Positions 26,995 to 37,387 of a stretch of 62,051 nucleotides of DNA are shown here, in pieces. The first letter of the stretch is position 1, and the number at the start of each line of letters is the position of its first letter. The notes under the pieces are model-generated. The model was not told the origin of the DNA. It made no database searches and worked only from the letters and a program-made list of their open reading frames with translations. The translations under genes were made by a program, and so were the position numbers. The DNA is taken from positions 1 to 62,051 of IMG/VR virus record IMGVR_UViG_3300030098_005428, one strand, 5' to 3'. The DNA is from a virus.

Positions 26995-27375
26995 TTATTT
27001 ACTACTTTCAAATAATTCAGAGCTTACAGCAAATAATTCTGCTTCATCTGTTGTTTCATTTTTCATTTCTACTTCAAAGTAATAACCTGTTACACCTGCC
27101 ATACCAACACCTTCATTTTTACCGAAAAAGATAAAATTACCATTTGCTGGTTGTTCAGTTGTATCATCCGCATATACCGTAATACTTTTTCTATCACTAC
27201 TTATTGTTAAACAATCACCTAATCTTATAATAGTGCCAGATGAATTTTTAAAGTATATAATATCCCAAGCACCCGCGTCTACATGTGCACTATCACTAGT
27301 GACATTAGTAGGTTTAGGTTGTAGTGATACATTTATTGGATATGCGAAATTTAATGTTAATGTTATCTTTGCCAT
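26995..27375 (-). CDS. Small beta-rich structural protein
   Basis: A 126-residue beta-rich protein (I-T-L-T-L-N-F-A-Y-P-I-N-V-S-L-Q-P-K) without signal peptide, lying between the tail nozzle and the internal virion proteins. The alternating hydrophobic pattern suggests a small virion or tail accessory protein. I do not recognise a family. It is followed by a 49-nt AT-rich leader before the next gene. Confidence 0.5.
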   Translation of the reverse strand: MAKITLTLNFAYPINVSLQPKPTNVTSDSAHVDAGAWDIIYFKNSSGTIIRLGDCLTISSDRKSITVYADDTTEQPANGNFIFFGKNEGVGMAGVTGYYFEVEMKNETTDEAELFAVSSELFESSK

Positions 27376-27387
27376 AATATCTTAATT

Positions 27388-30300
27388 TTATGTAGCTGTA
27401 AATCTAGTTCCATATATATCCCAACCAGTAGATCCAGCAGCACTTTTTGCAGTAACCCTTATGTATGCCCTAGTTGATGTTGAAGATGGTTTGCTGTATT
27501 CTAATGTGGCGTTACCATCATCTTCAAATAAGTATGCGGAAGAATCAGCAGCATCGTGATGTGTTTTTGTATTTGATGTAAACGCAGCGGCGTTAGCGTA
27601 GTAATAACTTGTTAAACCACTTTGACCATCGTGGTTAATACCTTCACCATCTCCATCAGGATCACAAGCATCTCTCCAAGCTGCATTAGTTGTGTCAGGT
27701 GAATTACTAGCTGGACCTGCAATAACAGAATCTGAAATTGTTATTAATGTTGTCCCGTTTGTATCCCATTCTGGCATTGCTGAACCATCTGACTCTTTAG
27801 TAGCATTACCACCTTCCCCAACATACATAAATTTATTCATAGTATGATCTCCAATAGTTTGGGTTCTAAAGTGTCCTCTTTGACCATCAGATGTACCCGC
27901 TGTTCTTAAATGATCACCAATATAGAACGAATCAGCTACAACAGTCATGTCACTTATATTATTTGATGTTTTATTTGTAGAATCAAATAATATTTGAAAT
28001 CTATCTGGTCTTGCTGCGGCATTAACAGAAACTTCAAAAGTTCCAGCACCTGTTGGTAGTGTTATTGGTATTTCATAAACACCATCATTAACAGCAGATG
28101 TTGCTACTGCATCCCCAACTGCTAATTCAAAACCAACAAGTGATTCCCACGCGATACTAAGATAATCATCTTTTGTGCCGTATTTATGAATATTCATTGA
28201 GCCTGTTAATGTTGCTGTTGCAAGAGCAGGTGTATTATTAAGAGCAACTTGCAAGTTATTAAAAGAAACAATACCACCATCTGTCGTTGTAATTTTTTCA
28301 CCAACAAGCTCCCTTACATCACCACCAACAATACTAAGAGGTATAGCTTCACTAATACCATCTCCATCAGTATCTAAAGCATCTAAGAATTTAAAATCTT
28401 TACCAGATGAACTTGAAGTTAAAACAGAACTTATTGTTACCTCATCTGGGACATTAGGTTCTAGTAGTGATCTTTTCTCATAATTTCCACTTGTAGGGCT
28501 AAGTGTAGTTACTGCAGCGGCACTTGATAATCCCTCAGTAACTTCCACGTCTACTATAGCATCTTGGTATTGTATAAATCTCATTTGCTCTGGAGAACTT
28601 AATGGAGAAATAAAAACACTAGTTCCAGTTATTTCTTCTAGTTTTAATGTATATGTTTGTTTTAATGTTGATTCGTCACTCACGTCTTTATCTACAATCT
28701 TAGGAAAATCAAGTAACTCTTCATAATATGCGTTTGTACTTCCAGCAGCAGGTATTTCACCTTCTATGCTACTTACTGTTAATCCATCACTATCCGTTAA
28801 TAAACTAGTGCTATCAGAATCTTTTGTAAGATATATTTTAAATTTAGCACCAGCTTCTCCATACACTTTTAACGACACATCATCCTCACCTTGTTTAGAT
28901 ATTATATTTGGTTTTGCAAATGTATACGTGTCACCAGCTGTAGTGGTTATTGATTCAGATAAAACTACTACTGTACTACTTGTAATGCTATTAATAACAA
29001 CTAGTGAATTTAGTGGAATACCATTTCCAGTTACAGCCATACCCGCATTGAGATTAGCAGTACTAGCAAGTGTTTGTGTAGCACTGGTTGCACCAGTTGC
29101 TATTGTTGTTTCAAATTCCTCATATGATTCAACGTCAATACTCCAACTTGTTATGTTTGTACCTGCTGCTACTTCATTATTTTCAGCTTCAGCAATAAAA
29201 TCTATTCTATCGTTTTCAACACTTCTATTAGGTATTTTGTATGTTATTGCAAATGATTTAGTAGATATATCGCCAGTTGATCCTAAAGCGGGTGTTTCTG
29301 TTACTCTATAATTACTACCAAAATACAATGTATTTTTTAAATCAACACTAGGATGTGAACCTTCTTTAAATATGTGATCTGTAGCAGCTGTGAATGTTGT
29401 TGTTGTAACACCTGCATCGCTAGTATCTAAATCAATTGTTACTGTTTCACCTTCAAGACCTGAAGCAGAATATGCAGCACCAAGTAAATTAGAGGCTGTA
29501 GGTACTGAGGTATTTCTAGCAATAGAGTACCATCTACCAGAAACAGTATATATGTGTTTTGCTTTACCTGTTATCTTTACAACAATTGTTTGATCGTTAG
29601 TTGGCATTGTAAACGATATTGGTACTGTCATAGTAACTTTATTGTCATCAGCGTATGCGCTAGTTGTATTTGCAAAAGCAACACTAGCATCTGTTACGGC
29701 GTTTGTTACCGTAGAACTACTTTCACTAACAAAAGCAAAATCTGCAGCTTTCATAACAGAAGCACCAGCGGTATTTGCATCATTTGGTTCAAATGTAAAA
29801 ATTACATTCTTACTTACAGTTGCACCACCAGCTACATGATAACCATCACTTACAGTATTATCATACGTTGTACCATCAATTGTAAATGATGTAGGTATTG
29901 CAAAAAGATTATCAGAAGTATCATCAGATGAATCCATTTCTACACTTATCTTAACATGATACCCAGCTCTTGATGGACCAGATGATGAACTTAATTCTCC
30001 TATACCTTGTACTTTAAATTCTTTAGCTGCTTGTTTCGTTTCTAAATCTGTAGTTGTAATTCCTGATCCATGTAAATTAGCAAACCACTTACCTTCTTTA
30101 TTTATGAAATAAGGTACATCACCATCTTGTTCACTAGTTGTGAAAGAGTTACAATACCACCCTTCTTTTTCAAGTGTCGTATCTGTTCCAGCTGCATAGC
30201 CCCTTTGAGTAGTCTTGTATAATCTTGATGTAGTACCTTCATAATTTAATGTTTTAAAATTCTTAATTGTTGATGGGGTATCATTAAATATCAATTTAAT

Positions 30301-33300
30301 TGTAGAATCATAACTTGTCCCATAAAATTTATTTCTAAGACTATTTTTATTATGTTCCCAAAGATCACCATTGTAAAAACTATAATATGTATTATTTAAT
30401 GTTAATGCACTTTGTGGTATAAAAGATTTAAAACTTGTCCAACCACCTACTAGTTCAGTATAACTAATAGTATTATTTGATGAACCTATTAGTGTTAAGT
30501 TGTAATTATCTTTCTTATCATCATAACTTCCCAGAATTGTCTTAGGTTGTCTTAGATTGTCAGAAAACCAATCTCGCATGCCTTTATATGCAATATTAGT
30601 TAAACCATCCCTAGATAACCTTAAAACAGCTCCTCGGCGTTTATCAGTAAAATATGCTCTAAAACCATGACTAGCAAATGATTCAGGATTTTCAGATATA
30701 CCGTAATCTCCAACAAAAGGATCACTAGTTCCTAAAACCCTATTACTTGATAATAAGTTTGTGCTGCCATCAGCATTATACAAGGCGTCTTTATTAGCGT
30801 AAACTCTTAAACATTTATCTTCACATAATACTAAAACATCAGAATCTCTTGTGTATAATTTTTGTATACTACCATATTCTGGATTAACATCTTTAGTTAT
30901 TTTTTCTGCTTGTATAAATTGATTTAATCTATTTACTCCAGAAGAAGAATTATATATCCCAGAGTAAATCATTCCACTAGCTCTTCTTTCTTCTGCATAT
31001 TGTTCCGCGAGTGTAGATGAAACCTTAGGACCTTTATCAACAAATATAGCGTTATAATCATCACGTATTCTATTTGATTCAGCCCCATTACCAAATGACC
31101 AGCAATTCATATATTCTATATCATCACCATTGGCATCACCTAAATCTGCTATAGGATATGTTTTACCAGCTTCATAATAAATCTCTAAATCTGGAGATTC
31201 TTTTGGTTCAGTTTCCCATATCGCAGGGCTTTTACTAGAATAAGTTAATTCATTAAAAATTTCTTTTACTATTTCAATTGTTTCAGAAGCACCTCCACTA
31301 TTATCAATTTTCCATCCCATGGTATTCCTATAATTATGTGTACCATATTGATCTATCCTTGGCGCGTTTGGTGATATAGGCGCCCAACCAATATTGTTTT
31401 GTTCAACACCATCTATAGTTGTTTTTAGTGTTAATATCATTTGTAAAGCATGGTTTGAATCATACTTTTTAATCTTATCAGAAAGATTACCATTGTCTTT
31501 TAAGTAATTATAACCTACTCTAGGATAACCATCTACACCATTTTGAGAAACAATTTCATGAATACTACCACTTGGATCACTTTCAAATCTAAATTTTGTT
31601 CCAGTTTGTAATAACTTTAAATATGTATTATACTCGCCATCACTTTTAAAAGCACTTCTTCCTATTGTTGTATTAGGAAGACTTCCATCGTTTCCACCTA
31701 ACCATCTCAATCGAATCATTCTCTTTCCATCAATACCGTTTTTATCAACATTTCCATTACCAAACCAAACTGATTTATCTGTAGTTGGATTTGGTTGAGA
31801 TTTGTTACCACCTTCCCATTTTAATTCTGTCCCTTTCCACTCACCTAAAGAATTTTCATTTTTATAAAACGCAGCATGATCAATACATAGTGTAGCATTA
31901 CCAGCGCCAATACCCGCGTACACCTCTTGTTTTGCTGGTCTAAAACTATATTGATAATCAACTCGTTTCGGATCATCTTCACCCACATCTGATTTTAAGT
32001 AATTAATATAAAATAATCTACACGTGTGTTCAACACCATAAGTTGGATTTTGAACAAAAGATAATAAACTCTTATCTAAATCATTATCTCTTTTAATTTT
32101 AACAAAAAATCTTCCATCAAATTCTTCTAAATCTTCAGTTTCTTCTTTATAAAATTTAGCAGATAATCCAGCAACTTCAACGCCAGCGCTAGTTTTTAAC
32201 ATGTTTACATCACTTCCTAATGGAACTTTTAAATTGAATTTCCAATAACCGTTAGGTGTACTACCTGCACCAACAACTGTACCTTGTGTTGGTGTACCAA
32301 TAGGTTCAATACCAGTTAATTGATACCTTTCTGTTTCCCCGCCAGTTTTAGCTATTCTTATATATAATTCATTAGGATTTTCATCCAAAAAACTTTCTAC
32401 AGGCGTATCTTTAATTGTAGCATAAGGTATATTAATATATAAACCAAGTTCTTCTGGAAATCCATTACCTGTATCAGCTTCTGTTTTACCAAACTGAGTT
32501 GTTAACGTAGTAACTAAATTTTTTCTTTTACGTATTGATTTAGGTGCTTCATTTTTAATATCAAGTATTTTATATTTTAAAGTTTTACCTTTTGTTATTT
32601 CAGGCGCTTCATCAACGTCATGTTTCTTTTTTAATATTAAATATGTTTCTTCATCAATTTTGTTTCTTTCTGCTGACGGAAATGATAACCAAATATGATC
32701 ACCTTCTTGTGTATAAAACCTATCCATAGCTAGATTATAATATTCAAGAGATGGTTCTTTAATAAAATACCTATAATGTGTTGCCCACTCTGGTTTTACT
32801 AAATCTCCTTGTCTGTTGTTTTTTACTTTTACATTTAGTTTATTTGCTGTTTCAGCATAACTTTGATCTAACTTAATAGCACCAGAATCATTTGACAGCA
32901 CAGGGGTTTGTCTAGCAAATTTATCTAAAAACACAATACCAACTTGATAATTTCTAATTGACTTTAATGATTGTGTTGCTGTACTATCTTCTATTTCAGT
33001 TTTACCAACATTTATTACAAAAGACGGTTCTTCTGGTATATTATAGTTTTGTAAATAATTACCATAAATAACTCTATTTTTTGTAATCTCTTGCGCTTTA
33101 GCCATTCTTGGTACATTATCCCAAGGCCTTAATAATTGATTACTAGGAACCAATGCGTGTACTTGTTCTGATGTTATTGAATATCCATCACCACCACTTT
33201 CAACAGAATCCATATCTTCTTTTGTCTTTAAAGTGGTAACAGTATATACACTCGTGTGATTTGATTCTTTATATAATACATCTACCTCAACAACATCTTT

Positions 33301-34566
33301 TGGTCTAACATCAAATGGTATTGTTGTTCCTCCACCAACAGTAACGGTTCTTGCTGTATTTACCATAGATAAGTTATGAGCTTCTACTGGGTTATACTCA
33401 AATCCATTGTCTTGATTTGGTAAAAATGCAACTTTAGAAAATGGTGAAAAACAAGAATATTCACCATCTGCATATTTCCATCTATATCCAAATCTTGGAA
33501 ATTTTAATTCATATATGGGATCTCCTTGTATTAACTCAACTTTCCACGTTAATGATTCTAAGGTTAAATTACTTGAAATCGAAATAACATCACACCAATA
33601 GTTTTTTGAGGTAGCGGTTTCACCAAGTGTATCTCCACTACCAGTATTTGTCGTAGAAACTATTTGTAATGTTGCTGAGTATGTTTCTTGTAAACCAGTA
33701 TCTGTGGTTGATGCTGTTAATTGAACTTTATCTCCTTCTTTAAATATAGGTTTTGAATTTGCAGTAAATGTAATACCAGCAGCTTTACGTATTTGATAAC
33801 CTTTTGGTCTAGGTTCGATTACACTTTCTGAACTAGAAATTGTTCTGGTTTCTGTTAATTCACCTGCTTGTGATACATATGTTGCTGTTGTGGATCTTGT
33901 TTGATCTCTACTAGCGTCTGATGTTTTATACAACGCTATGTCTGGGGCGTTGAGTGGTGATTTTTTTATTGTAGTAATATGTTCTTCTAGTATGTTACCT
34001 TTATCTACACCACTAATAAATAATTTTGTCATTGTAGAATACGAACTAGCACCGGTAGCACAACCTGATTTACAACGTTCTATATTTATTTTTTTAGGTT
34101 CGTTTTTATTATCTGTCCACAATAAAAATGTTGTAGCAGCATTATCTTTATCTTCATCAACTATTAAATTAACCCCAGTAATTAGGTTGTCATTTTTTCT
34201 ATTTAACGCTTCTGTTTGAAAATTTAAAATACCACCTGATGTAGATTTTACATCAACTAAAACTGGTTTAATTTGTTTTGTAATAGTACTATACTCTACA
34301 ATAGCATCAACCGCTGTACCCGCAATAAACCAATAAATTTTATCATTTTTTGTATCAGCTATTGAACCAATACATTTTTGGCCAGTAATACCTAATGTAG
34401 ATATTCTTTCTGTACCCAAAACGTTTTGAGCAGTACCTACATTACCTGTTTCAGACGTGGCTATATCAATGTTTAATGCATCTCTATATTCACCTTTAGG
34501 AAGTAATCTTTCATCAAGATCTTTATTCATTCGACCTGATGTAAAGTTATTTTTTATTTCTGGCAT
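27388..34566 (-). CDS. Giant tail nozzle/stabilisation protein
   Basis: A 2392-residue structural protein. Its start (N-F-T-S-G-R-M-N-K-D-L-D-E-R-L-L, then P-K-G-E-Y-R-D-A-L-N-I) is the typical opening of podovirus nozzle/gp10-type tail proteins. The first ~1400 residues look like the usual nozzle fold; the last ~1000 are Thr/Ser/Ala/Asp-rich and beta-like (repeated T-I-S-S/T-V-T segments), resembling stacked Ig-like adhesion modules. T7 gp12 is only 794 residues, so this is a large extension, probably outward-facing and host-contacting. It is preceded by the tail-connector gene. Confidence 0.75.
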   Translation of the reverse strand: MPEIKNNFTSGRMNKDLDERLLPKGEYRDALNIDIATSETGNVGTAQNVLGTERISTLGITGQKCIGSIADTKNDKIYWFIAGTAVDAIVEYSTITKQIKPVLVDVKSTSGGILNFQTEALNRKNDNLITGVNLIVDEDKDNAATTFLLWTDNKNEPKKINIERCKSGCATGASSYSTMTKLFISGVDKGNILEEHITTIKKSPLNAPDIALYKTSDASRDQTRSTTATYVSQAGELTETRTISSSESVIEPRPKGYQIRKAAGITFTANSKPIFKEGDKVQLTASTTDTGLQETYSATLQIVSTTNTGSGDTLGETATSKNYWCDVISISSNLTLESLTWKVELIQGDPIYELKFPRFGYRWKYADGEYSCFSPFSKVAFLPNQDNGFEYNPVEAHNLSMVNTARTVTVGGGTTIPFDVRPKDVVEVDVLYKESNHTSVYTVTTLKTKEDMDSVESGGDGYSITSEQVHALVPSNQLLRPWDNVPRMAKAQEITKNRVIYGNYLQNYNIPEEPSFVINVGKTEIEDSTATQSLKSIRNYQVGIVFLDKFARQTPVLSNDSGAIKLDQSYAETANKLNVKVKNNRQGDLVKPEWATHYRYFIKEPSLEYYNLAMDRFYTQEGDHIWLSFPSAERNKIDEETYLILKKKHDVDEAPEITKGKTLKYKILDIKNEAPKSIRKRKNLVTTLTTQFGKTEADTGNGFPEELGLYINIPYATIKDTPVESFLDENPNELYIRIAKTGGETERYQLTGIEPIGTPTQGTVVGAGSTPNGYWKFNLKVPLGSDVNMLKTSAGVEVAGLSAKFYKEETEDLEEFDGRFFVKIKRDNDLDKSLLSFVQNPTYGVEHTCRLFYINYLKSDVGEDDPKRVDYQYSFRPAKQEVYAGIGAGNATLCIDHAAFYKNENSLGEWKGTELKWEGGNKSQPNPTTDKSVWFGNGNVDKNGIDGKRMIRLRWLGGNDGSLPNTTIGRSAFKSDGEYNTYLKLLQTGTKFRFESDPSGSIHEIVSQNGVDGYPRVGYNYLKDNGNLSDKIKKYDSNHALQMILTLKTTIDGVEQNNIGWAPISPNAPRIDQYGTHNYRNTMGWKIDNSGGASETIEIVKEIFNELTYSSKSPAIWETEPKESPDLEIYYEAGKTYPIADLGDANGDDIEYMNCWSFGNGAESNRIRDDYNAIFVDKGPKVSSTLAEQYAEERRASGMIYSGIYNSSSGVNRLNQFIQAEKITKDVNPEYGSIQKLYTRDSDVLVLCEDKCLRVYANKDALYNADGSTNLLSSNRVLGTSDPFVGDYGISENPESFASHGFRAYFTDKRRGAVLRLSRDGLTNIAYKGMRDWFSDNLRQPKTILGSYDDKKDNYNLTLIGSSNNTISYTELVGGWTSFKSFIPQSALTLNNTYYSFYNGDLWEHNKNSLRNKFYGTSYDSTIKLIFNDTPSTIKNFKTLNYEGTTSRLYKTTQRGYAAGTDTTLEKEGWYCNSFTTSEQDGDVPYFINKEGKWFANLHGSGITTTDLETKQAAKEFKVQGIGELSSSSGPSRAGYHVKISVEMDSSDDTSDNLFAIPTSFTIDGTTYDNTVSDGYHVAGGATVSKNVIFTFEPNDANTAGASVMKAADFAFVSESSSTVTNAVTDASVAFANTTSAYADDNKVTMTVPISFTMPTNDQTIVVKITGKAKHIYTVSGRWYSIARNTSVPTASNLLGAAYSASGLEGETVTIDLDTSDAGVTTTTFTAATDHIFKEGSHPSVDLKNTLYFGSNYRVTETPALGSTGDISTKSFAITYKIPNRSVENDRIDFIAEAENNEVAAGTNITSWSIDVESYEEFETTIATGATSATQTLASTANLNAGMAVTGNGIPLNSLVVINSITSSTVVVLSESITTTAGDTYTFAKPNIISKQGEDDVSLKVYGEAGAKFKIYLTKDSDSTSLLTDSDGLTVSSIEGEIPAAGSTNAYYEELLDFPKIVDKDVSDESTLKQTYTLKLEEITGTSVFISPLSSPEQMRFIQYQDAIVDVEVTEGLSSAAAVTTLSPTSGNYEKRSLLEPNVPDEVTISSVLTSSSSGKDFKFLDALDTDGDGISEAIPLSIVGGDVRELVGEKITTTDGGIVSFNNLQVALNNTPALATATLTGSMNIHKYGTKDDYLSIAWESLVGFELAVGDAVATSAVNDGVYEIPITLPTGAGTFEVSVNAAARPDRFQILFDSTNKTSNNISDMTVVADSFYIGDHLRTAGTSDGQRGHFRTQTIGDHTMNKFMYVGEGGNATKESDGSAMPEWDTNGTTLITISDSVIAGPASNSPDTTNAAWRDACDPDGDGEGINHDGQSGLTSYYYANAAAFTSNTKTHHDAADSSAYLFEDDGNATLEYSKPSSTSTRAYIRVTAKSAAGSTGWDIYGTRFTAT

Positions 34567-34577
34567 ATTTTTAAACT

Positions 34578-35738
34578 TTATTTAATCCACTTAGATTTAC
34601 CACGCATAACCTGCGCAAGCTCTTCAGCTTTAAGATTTGATAATCTTAATTTAGCTTTTCTTGTTGCTGCAAATCTTTCTTTTCTATATCTATTAACAAT
34701 ATACTCTGGAATATTAGATCTTGTAGATACTAAACCATATATAATCCATTTATATAATGCTTCTTCTGCAAATTTGTGTATTTGCATTTCTCCATCTGTA
34801 CCTAATGTATCACTTACATATCTTAATACTATTATTTTATTACTTAAATTGGAACTAAAATGTATTTTACCTCTAACATTATCAATAAAGAAAGTTCCAT
34901 TAGCTTGTGCGTATTGCGGGTCAATACCATATCTACCACCAACATTATGTGCTTCTAAATCTTTTAAGGTATCTTTAGCATCTGTAGCTTCTGATGTAGT
35001 TTCAGATTTAAATCCCTTCCAAGTCTCAGAAGGATCACCCTCAAGTAGTTCACCACTTGTATCATCAAATAAATAATTATAATCAGAATCTTGTAATAAT
35101 GCTTTTGGATTACCTGTAACTCTTACTGGATATAAAATACGCTCAATACCAGTAGTTGTTTCTAACCATGATAATTTTACGTAATTCACATAATCATGTG
35201 GTAAAATCATAGTTAATGAATCAGGTACTTCAATTTCTTGAGATTTTTCTACTCTTAATGTATCATAACTTAATTCTGCTAAACCACGTTGAGCATGAAA
35301 AGCTACATCACTTCTATTAGCTCTTGGAATTATTTTATCTTGACCAACATATGAAAACAAAAAATTATTAATAATATTATCCATACTAACATATTGATAT
35401 TTTCCATGTCTTTCAGCGCTTGATCTTTCTCTAACTACTAAAGTAGCTCCATTGATTGGAGCGTTGGTTGTAGTACCACCAGTACCATCCGCTAATACAC
35501 TTTCATTTCCTGATCTACCTGTAAATGTTAAAGTTGGTTGAGAAAAGCTATAATTAGCTGTATCAATTTCAACATCATTGACAAATACTCTAATTTCGGT
35601 TTTTACTAAATCGGTTAATGTGGGAAAGTAACTAGTTGTTAAAGTAAAAGCAGTTGCTGTTCCATTTGGAGCGGTACTCCATTTACTCTGACTTTGCTGA
35701 TAATATGATTCTTGTGTTGTTGTTCCTAATAATCCCAT
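34578..35738 (-). CDS. Head-tail connector/tail tube-type protein
   Basis: A 386-residue protein. Residues ~15-110 are beta-rich (A-F-T-L-T-T-S-Y-F...V-F-V-N-D-V-E-I), similar to the N-terminal domain of T7-like tail fibre/tubular proteins; the rest is mixed with E-E-A-L-Y-K-W-I near the C-terminus and a basic tail. Its position between the adaptor and the nozzle protein suggests a neck or tail-tube component. Assignment is from order and shape, not from a decisive motif. Confidence 0.55.
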   Translation of the reverse strand: MGLLGTTTQESYYQQSQSKWSTAPNGTATAFTLTTSYFPTLTDLVKTEIRVFVNDVEIDTANYSFSQPTLTFTGRSGNESVLADGTGGTTTNAPINGATLVVRERSSAERHGKYQYVSMDNIINNFLFSYVGQDKIIPRANRSDVAFHAQRGLAELSYDTLRVEKSQEIEVPDSLTMILPHDYVNYVKLSWLETTTGIERILYPVRVTGNPKALLQDSDYNYLFDDTSGELLEGDPSETWKGFKSETTSEATDAKDTLKDLEAHNVGGRYGIDPQYAQANGTFFIDNVRGKIHFSSNLSNKIIVLRYVSDTLGTDGEMQIHKFAEEALYKWIIYGLVSTRSNIPEYIVNRYRKERFAATRKAKLRLSNLKAEELAQVMRGKSKWIK

Positions 35739-35742
35739 TTAT

Positions 35743-36444
35743 TTATGATTTTTCTTGTTGAACATCTTTGTTTTCTTCTGTTGCAGCAACTTGATATACG
35801 TTTGGATCTTTAACTAATACACCAGCTAATGCTAATATTTTTATAACTAAATTTTTCTCTTCTGAAGGATGAAGTTCAAAATTAGTACTATTGTTCGCGT
35901 TATATAATGGATGATTATTTACGTTTGTATATGCCCATTCTATCGATGCGGGCGCAGATATTAAATTACATGTTACACCAGATGTAATTGTTGTTGGGTA
36001 AACTTGTATTGCAGTAGCACTAGTTTGCACATAAATTGGTCTAGCTACTCTTGGTTCAAGTAAAGGTGAATTAATATAATGATTTAAATTATTTTGTGAT
36101 ACTTTTTCTACTTCAACATAAGTTCCTCCATTATTGTATGATAACTCTCCCATTCTATAATGTGTTGGTAATGCACCTACACCACCACTTGTCATACTTA
36201 CGTCTTGTCTAAATTTTTCAAATACGTCAATTTTTTCTTGTGTTATATCTACTTGATCAGCATATGTTGTATCATTCCCTGGTATTCTCATAAACTGATT
36301 TAGATCATAAAAATATTGCTCAAATATATCTAATTGAGCTTGATTAGCCAATAAGTTGAATTCTTGAGGCGTTAGATAACCTCTTTGTTCTTTGTTAAGA
36401 ATACTTAATACTCTTTGATAAACTGTATCTACATTTACTGCCAT
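35743..36444 (-). CDS. Head-tail adaptor-like protein
   Basis: A 233-residue protein read from M-A-V-N-V-D-T-V-Y at 36444; a longer reading nine codons upstream would enter the hairpin region. The first ~60 residues are helical (Y-L-T-P-Q-E-F-N-L-L-A-N-Q-A-Q-L-D-I-F), then beta-rich, a layout common in podovirus head-tail adaptors (T7 gp11 or gp8-adjacent proteins). It ends 5 nt before the next gene. Function is inferred from gene order. Confidence 0.55.
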   Translation of the reverse strand: MAVNVDTVYQRVLSILNKEQRGYLTPQEFNLLANQAQLDIFEQYFYDLNQFMRIPGNDTTYADQVDITQEKIDVFEKFRQDVSMTSGGVGALPTHYRMGELSYNNGGTYVEVEKVSQNNLNHYINSPLLEPRVARPIYVQTSATAIQVYPTTITSGVTCNLISAPASIEWAYTNVNNHPLYNANNSTNFELHPSEEKNLVIKILALAGVLVKDPNVYQVAATEENKDVQQEKS

Positions 36445-36463
36445 AATTTCTTTTTTATATAGT

Positions 36464-36488
36464 GTAGTCACCTCATAGAGATGACTAC
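36464..36488 (-). other. Intergenic RNA hairpin upstream of the adaptor gene
   Basis: On the leftward transcript GTAGTCA pairs with TGACTAC, extended by a wobble and a CTC/GAG pair, leaving a 3-nt UAU loop (11-bp stem). There is no U-run after it, so it is not a classic terminator; it may be a processing or mRNA-stability element between the 269-residue protein gene and the adaptor gene. Confidence 0.55.
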
Positions 36489-36501
36489 TCTATAAAGATG
36501 A

Positions 36502-37311
36502 TTATACTTGTTTTTCTATTGTTTTATAAATTTCTAAACCTTCATCTGTTTTAAAGAACGCTGCTAATGCAGAATATGGATGTTCATCAAAAGGAACGGT
36601 CATAACCTTCCTACCTGTGTCTTTCCATGTAAATGTTCTTTGGTCATCTGAAAGTATCAAAATTCTAGCTTCTACCGCTTTGATACCAAAGTTTCTAAGC
36701 TTTACATTATCATCACTTGCTAACTCTAAAAATAATGAAGGTTTATTTGTAGCAAAAACTAAAATATCCCTTTTTATTTCTTTAGATGTCATTTTAGCAA
36801 CTGAGCTTCCTTGTTCAACCCTAAGTATTGCTTCTGCTTCATCAATCTCTAGATTTCTAGCAGAACTTAAAGCTTGGAATCTCATTTCTAATATATCCAA
36901 ATCTTCTTCTGCTTCTCGAATTTCATCTCTTTCGAAAAACAATTTATTTTTATCTGGATGTATTGTTAACAAACGTTGTAATGTTTGTTTTTCTTTTGGA
37001 ACGAATAACATTCCTTGTTCAAATACAATATGACCTAATCTCGCTTCACCTTTGAATTCATCTACAAACGGCGTTCTTTGATTAAGAGTATATTTAATTT
37101 CTCTCTCATATCCCTTTTCAGCATCATACCAATAAATACCTCGTGATCTAATTGTATATGTTAATGGAGACATACCATCACGTAAATAATACATACGATC
37201 TTTTATCTCCCAAGAATCCTTTTTAGGTTCTTCTTTTTTAACAGCAGTCTCTGCTTGTACTGCTAAAGGAGTTTCTTCTAAAGAAACTTCTTCTTTCTTT
37301 TTCTTTGCCAT
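36502..37311 (-). CDS. Hypothetical virion-region protein (269 aa)
   Basis: A 269-residue protein with a Lys/Glu-rich N-terminus (M-A-K-K-K-K-E-E-V-S-L-E-E), a beta-like segment (Y-Y-L-R-D-G-M-S-P-L-T-Y-T-I) and a helical, charged C-terminal half. It directly follows the capsid-gene terminator in transcription order, between capsid and adaptor. No family recognised; a neck or completion protein is possible. The first gene past a strong terminator may be expressed at lower level than the capsid. Confidence 0.5.
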   Translation of the reverse strand: MAKKKKEEVSLEETPLAVQAETAVKKEEPKKDSWEIKDRMYYLRDGMSPLTYTIRSRGIYWYDAEKGYEREIKYTLNQRTPFVDEFKGEARLGHIVFEQGMLFVPKEKQTLQRLLTIHPDKNKLFFERDEIREAEEDLDILEMRFQALSSARNLEIDEAEAILRVEQGSSVAKMTSKEIKRDILVFATNKPSLFLELASDDNVKLRNFGIKAVEARILILSDDQRTFTWKDTGRKVMTVPFDEHPYSALAAFFKTDEGLEIYKTIEKQV

Positions 37312-37334
37312 AATATAATATAATTAAATAAGTT

Positions 37335-37375
37335 AAAAAAAATAAAGGGCTAGGTGCCGAAGCACCTAACTCTTT
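37335..37375 (-). terminator. Rho-independent terminator after the major capsid gene
   Basis: On the leftward transcript, TAGGTGC (positions 37368-37362) and GCACCTA (37357-37351) form a perfect 7-bp stem closed by a UUCG tetraloop, continued by AAAG/CUUU pairs around a small mismatch, then a run of eight U (complement of 37335-37342). This is a textbook intrinsic terminator, 12 nt after the capsid stop codon. It probably sets a high capsid-to-downstream ratio. Confidence 0.88.
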
Positions 37376-37387
37376 AAAAATAATGTA

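Noticed and set aside
28766-29889. Several + strand frames inside the nozzle gene
   Set aside because: Antisense shadows of a recognised tail protein; hydrophobic but without gene context.
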